Assembly (NCBI GenBank): GCA_024234505.1
Contig: JACKOD010000006.1
Span: 248,001-312,000 of the forward strand
Reading direction: 5' to 3'
From: Hahellaceae bacterium
GTDB lineage: Bacteria; Pseudomonadota; Gammaproteobacteria; Pseudomonadales; Oleiphilaceae
Length of the DNA stretch: 64,000 bases
A program made the translations under genes and the position numbers. The notes beneath the pieces were generated by a model. The model made no database searches and was not told where the DNA came from. It worked only from the letters and a program-made list of their open reading frames with translations. Each line of letters opens with the position of its first letter. Within the stretch, counting starts at the first letter, position 1. Shown here one piece after another: positions 61,699-64,000 of the stretch.

Positions 61699-62858
61699 AG
61701 CATCGGGCGGTATTCTGGCGCAATCTGGTTTTTCTGCTGGGCGCCTCGCTGACGGTGATGGCTGGTGCCACCATCGCCCCGGCGTTGCCGAAAATTTATC
61801 AGGCCTTTGCTGGTGAACCTAATGTGGAATTGCTGGTTCGTCTGGTGCTGACCATGCCGGCCTTGTTCATCGGCATCGTCTCGCCACTGGTAGGGTATCT
61901 GCTGGATCGCTGGGGACGCAAGCCGGTACTGGCCTGCTGTCTGTTGCTTTATGGGGTAGCAGGCAGTTCGGGGCTCTGGCTTGACTCTCTGACGTCCATT
62001 CTCGTGGGCAGGGCATTGTTAGGTGTCGCCGTGGCCGGCATTATGAGCGGCTTTACGGCCTTGATTGGCGATACCTTTGAAGGGCAGGCGCTGAGCCGTT
62101 TCATGGGTTTGCAATCTGCGTTTATCTCTTTTGGTGGGGTCTCGTTTCTGCTTTTGGGTGGTTTGCTGGCCGATGTGGGTTGGCATTGGCCGTTTCTGAT
62201 TTATCTCGCCGCCCTGCCCTTGTTACCGATGCTGCTGTTGGCGGTACAGGAACCCAGCGCCGAGAGTCGTAAAGGCGCGGCAGGCCATCAGGTCGCCATG
62301 GATTATTCCCGGTTAGGCGTGGTTTATGTGCTGGCGTTTCTGGGCATGGCGGTGTTTTATCTGATTCCGGTGCACCTGCCATTTTATCTGCATGGGCTGA
62401 CCGACATCAGTAGCGGGGGCGTTGGCGCGGTCATGGCCTATTCGGCACTGGTGACGGCGATCACGTCGGCTAATTTCGCTCGTATTCAATCGCAGTTGCC
62501 CCTGCGCAAACTGTATTACCTGCTGAACTTTACCATGGCACTGGGCTTTATCGGTTTGTGTCTGGCGAAGAGTCTGGTTTGGGTTGTCTGCAGCATTACA
62601 CTGGTCGGCTTGAGTTTTGGCCTCTGGATTCCGGGCATGAATGTCTGGCTGTTGTCATTGGTGCCCGCGCGCGCCCGAGGCAAAGCCGTAGGTGGCTTCA
62701 CGATGTGCTTTTTCATGGGACAGTTCTTCTCGCCATTGTTAAGCCAACTGGTGATTGGCCCCTACGGCATCGCCTCCGGCTATCTGGCCGCCGCCGTATT
62801 GCAAGTGATGATCGGACTGGTGTTTTTTGTCAGAGGCAAGCGGTTGTTCAAGGAGTAA
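61695..62858 (+). CDS. MFS transporter, probable exporter of the NRPS-PKS product
   Basis: A 387-residue major facilitator with about 12 hydrophobic segments. The MFS loop motif is visible as GYLLDRWGRKPVLA (about 68-81), and VGRALLGVAVAGIMSGFTALIGDTF follows. The ATG overlaps the synthase stop (ATGA), so the two are translationally coupled and the substrate is likely the synthase product or its precursor. A role in export or self-protection is inference from context. Confidence 0.9.
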   Translation: MKHRAVFWRNLVFLLGASLTVMAGATIAPALPKIYQAFAGEPNVELLVRLVLTMPALFIGIVSPLVGYLLDRWGRKPVLACCLLLYGVAGSSGLWLDSLTSILVGRALLGVAVAGIMSGFTALIGDTFEGQALSRFMGLQSAFISFGGVSFLLLGGLLADVGWHWPFLIYLAALPLLPMLLLAVQEPSAESRKGAAGHQVAMDYSRLGVVYVLAFLGMAVFYLIPVHLPFYLHGLTDISSGGVGAVMAYSALVTAITSANFARIQSQLPLRKLYYLLNFTMALGFIGLCLAKSLVWVVCSITLVGLSFGLWIPGMNVWLLSLVPARARGKAVGGFTMCFFMGQFFSPLLSQLVIGPYGIASGYLAAAVLQVMIGLVFFVRGKRLFKE

Positions 62859-62911
62859 AGGGAATGGCCGGTTGTTTATTTTGTTGTTGCCGACACCAAT
62901 TATGCGACTTT

Positions 62912-63056
62912 GTAGCCCGTCCTCGGGGCGCTGGGGGCGGCATTCGGGTACACCCAGCCCCTCTCCCAAATTGGGAGAGGGGCGTTAGCAATGCCCTGCG
63001 ATTTCCCCGGTGATGGGCCCCATGCCGAACCATTCCCTCTCCCCTCGGGGAGAGGG
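62912..63056. repeat. Repeat palindromes between the exporter and GST genes
   Basis: GTAGCCCGTCCTCGGGGCGC (62912-62931) is related to the dispersed arm at 35428. Two CTCTCCC palindromes follow: 62958-62982 (CCTCTCCCAAATTGGGAGAGG core) and 63035-63056 (CCCTCTCC / GGAGAGGG around CCTCGG). They lie between two convergent genes and could serve as bidirectional terminators. Confidence 0.8.
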
Positions 63057-63068
63057 TTAGGGAGAGGG

Positions 63069-63827
63069 TTATAGTGCGTAGGTTTTTGCGAGATATTTCA
63101 GGATATCTGCCGATTCAAACAGTTGTGTGTTGGTATTGGGGTCGATCAGGTAAGGTACCTGAACATTTCCATGTGCTTTAAAAAAGGCGTCGCGTTTGGT
63201 GTTGGCCAAGGGGGCGTAGGGGCCCGGTGCAAAACGCATTTTGGCTGGCCCCATGTCTGCCCACTGTTGCTTGCCGAGGTTCACCAGATGGTACGGCAGC
63301 TCCAGCTCGCACAGGCGTTCTCTTACCACGCGGGAAAAAGGGCTGGATTCAAAACTGTAAAGCGTAAGGGGCTGTTCGGCCATCCGCGCAGGTCGCGCCT
63401 GCACTCCGGCGTTGCCTCGAATTGCGGATGCCAGACGAGAGGTCAGGCGATTCAGTGTGGCGGGCTTGATTTGGGCCGGTGCCGATTTGCCACGGTATTG
63501 CTGAAACAGATAGTCGATGATCGCTGCGGCTCCCGAAACCTTTTTGCCGGTATTCTGATCGGCTAAAAAGGGTACGGTGGATTGCCCGGAAACCGCTTCT
63601 AACTGTCGCTTGTTTCGATTGCTGCCTTCAGGACAAGGCATAATCAGCACATCCAGATTCAGTTCAGTGAGAGCTTCTCTGACCAGGCGACAATCCGGGC
63701 AGCCTTCGCGATCATAAATCACCAATGGGGAGGCGGGCTGCTCTACCGTTTTGCTGCCGCTGGTACCGCGCCAGCCTCGCAGGGTTGAGGCAAACGTCGA
63801 AGAAATAATATTAAGCGTGTGATTCAT
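63069..63827 (-). CDS. Tandem glutaredoxin/GST-N-like domain protein
   Basis: A 252-residue protein with two thioredoxin-fold halves. The first (about 33-112) has a redox motif CPDC (REGCPDCRLVREAL) and TVPFL; the second (about 148-250) has SPFS in place of the Cys pair (ESSPFSRVVRERLCELELP), then VQVPYLIDPNTNTQLFESADILKYL, typical of GST N-domains. Duplicated GST-N proteins occur in many gammaproteobacteria and probably act on glutathione-linked redox. No GST C-terminal helical domain is seen. It is convergent with the exporter gene. Confidence 0.85.
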   Translation of the reverse strand: MNHTLNIISSTFASTLRGWRGTSGSKTVEQPASPLVIYDREGCPDCRLVREALTELNLDVLIMPCPEGSNRNKRQLEAVSGQSTVPFLADQNTGKKVSGAAAIIDYLFQQYRGKSAPAQIKPATLNRLTSRLASAIRGNAGVQARPARMAEQPLTLYSFESSPFSRVVRERLCELELPYHLVNLGKQQWADMGPAKMRFAPGPYAPLANTKRDAFFKAHGNVQVPYLIDPNTNTQLFESADILKYLAKTYAL

Positions 63828-64000
63828 ACAATTTCGATTCCTGATGTTAGAAATAGATCCCTGGAAAAGACACCAACGTCATGAAGCGCATGACGCCCAC
63901 AACCGAGCCGCCAATAATGACCGAGTTGCGAACGCTTTTGCAATTCTTTACGAAACACGATTGCAGTTGATGTCGGGTTTCGCTATCCTCCTGCGCTCAA
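63828..64000. other. Window end, no supported gene
   Basis: The last 173 bp hold only short frames. A minus-strand frame ending at about 63854 encodes VIIGGSVVGVMRFMTLVSFPGIYF but is closed by a stop near 63998 and has no start, so I do not call it. The GST promoter probably lies here. Confidence 0.4.

Noticed and set aside
63830..64000. Possible C-terminus of a minus-strand gene (VVGVMRFMTLVSFPGIYF)
   Set aside because: Closed upstream by a TGA near 63998 and without a start codon or ribosome site; too short to judge.

Overview
The window is from a gammaproteobacterium. The gene order pyrB-pyrR-ruvX-yqgE(algH)-tonB-gshB followed by a divergent pilG-pilH-pilI-pilJ-pilK-chpA-chpB-chpC cluster is the order known from Pseudomonas aeruginosa (PA0402-PA0415) and its relatives. 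The rest of the window does not look like Pseudomonas: it carries a DUF3422 gene beside zur, a GNAT-nitrilase fusion, dispersed palindromic repeats and a hybrid NRPS-PKS. A marine or soil member of the Pseudomonadales/Oceanospirillales/Cellvibrionales group is likely. I cannot name the species.

Layout. 1-4017 (minus): pyrimidine genes (pyrB cut by the window edge), ruvX, yqgE, a TonB protein and gshB. 4543-19319 (plus): a complete Pil-Chp chemosensory operon for type IV pilus control, with a very large CheA-type kinase, ChpA. ChpA has eight canonical Hpt sites, one degenerate site and two (GAAGCC)n tracts. 19358-23026: a DUF3422 gene divergent from zur-znuC-znuB, with a perfect Zur-type operator in front of zur. 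23152-35382: signalling genes (a PAS membrane protein, a BaeSR-like two-component pair, a 1548-residue hybrid histidine kinase translationally overlapped by a response-regulator diguanylate cyclase), an RNA methyltransferase and a GNAT-carbon-nitrogen hydrolase. 35515-44320 (almost all minus): small metabolic and accessory genes, including an OlsF-like fused acyltransferase, ppnP, a DODA-type dioxygenase, an alpha/beta hydrolase and an M14 peptidase. 44443-47365 (plus): DUF486, DUF2237, CHAD and a DUF6160-like surface or secreted protein.

47366-49040 is a repeat-rich accessory patch. It holds 112-bp tandem repeats with a hairpin, a Phd/PIN toxin-antitoxin pair with a recognisable promoter, 50-bp tandem repeats, and a broken 5' remnant of an Rpn-type nuclease/transposase gene. 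It is followed by a 1788-residue serine/threonine kinase-ATPase-GAF-histidine kinase, a 2398-residue C-A-T-KS-AT-T-TE assembly-line protein, and an MFS exporter whose start codon overlaps the synthase stop. Both giant genes are compositional mosaics, which suggests recombination or horizontal assembly. The window closes with a tandem glutaredoxin/GST-like gene read on the minus strand.

Working together: the Chp operon would convert surface or chemical signals into PilG/PilH phosphorylation and pilus activity; zur-znuCB forms a self-regulated zinc uptake unit (no znuA here); the hybrid kinase and diguanylate cyclase form a probable phosphorelay to c-di-GMP; the kinase-synthase-exporter block looks like a small biosynthetic locus for an acylated or aminoacyl beta-keto metabolite. 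Coordinates and residue numbers were worked out by eye, and no similarity search was run.
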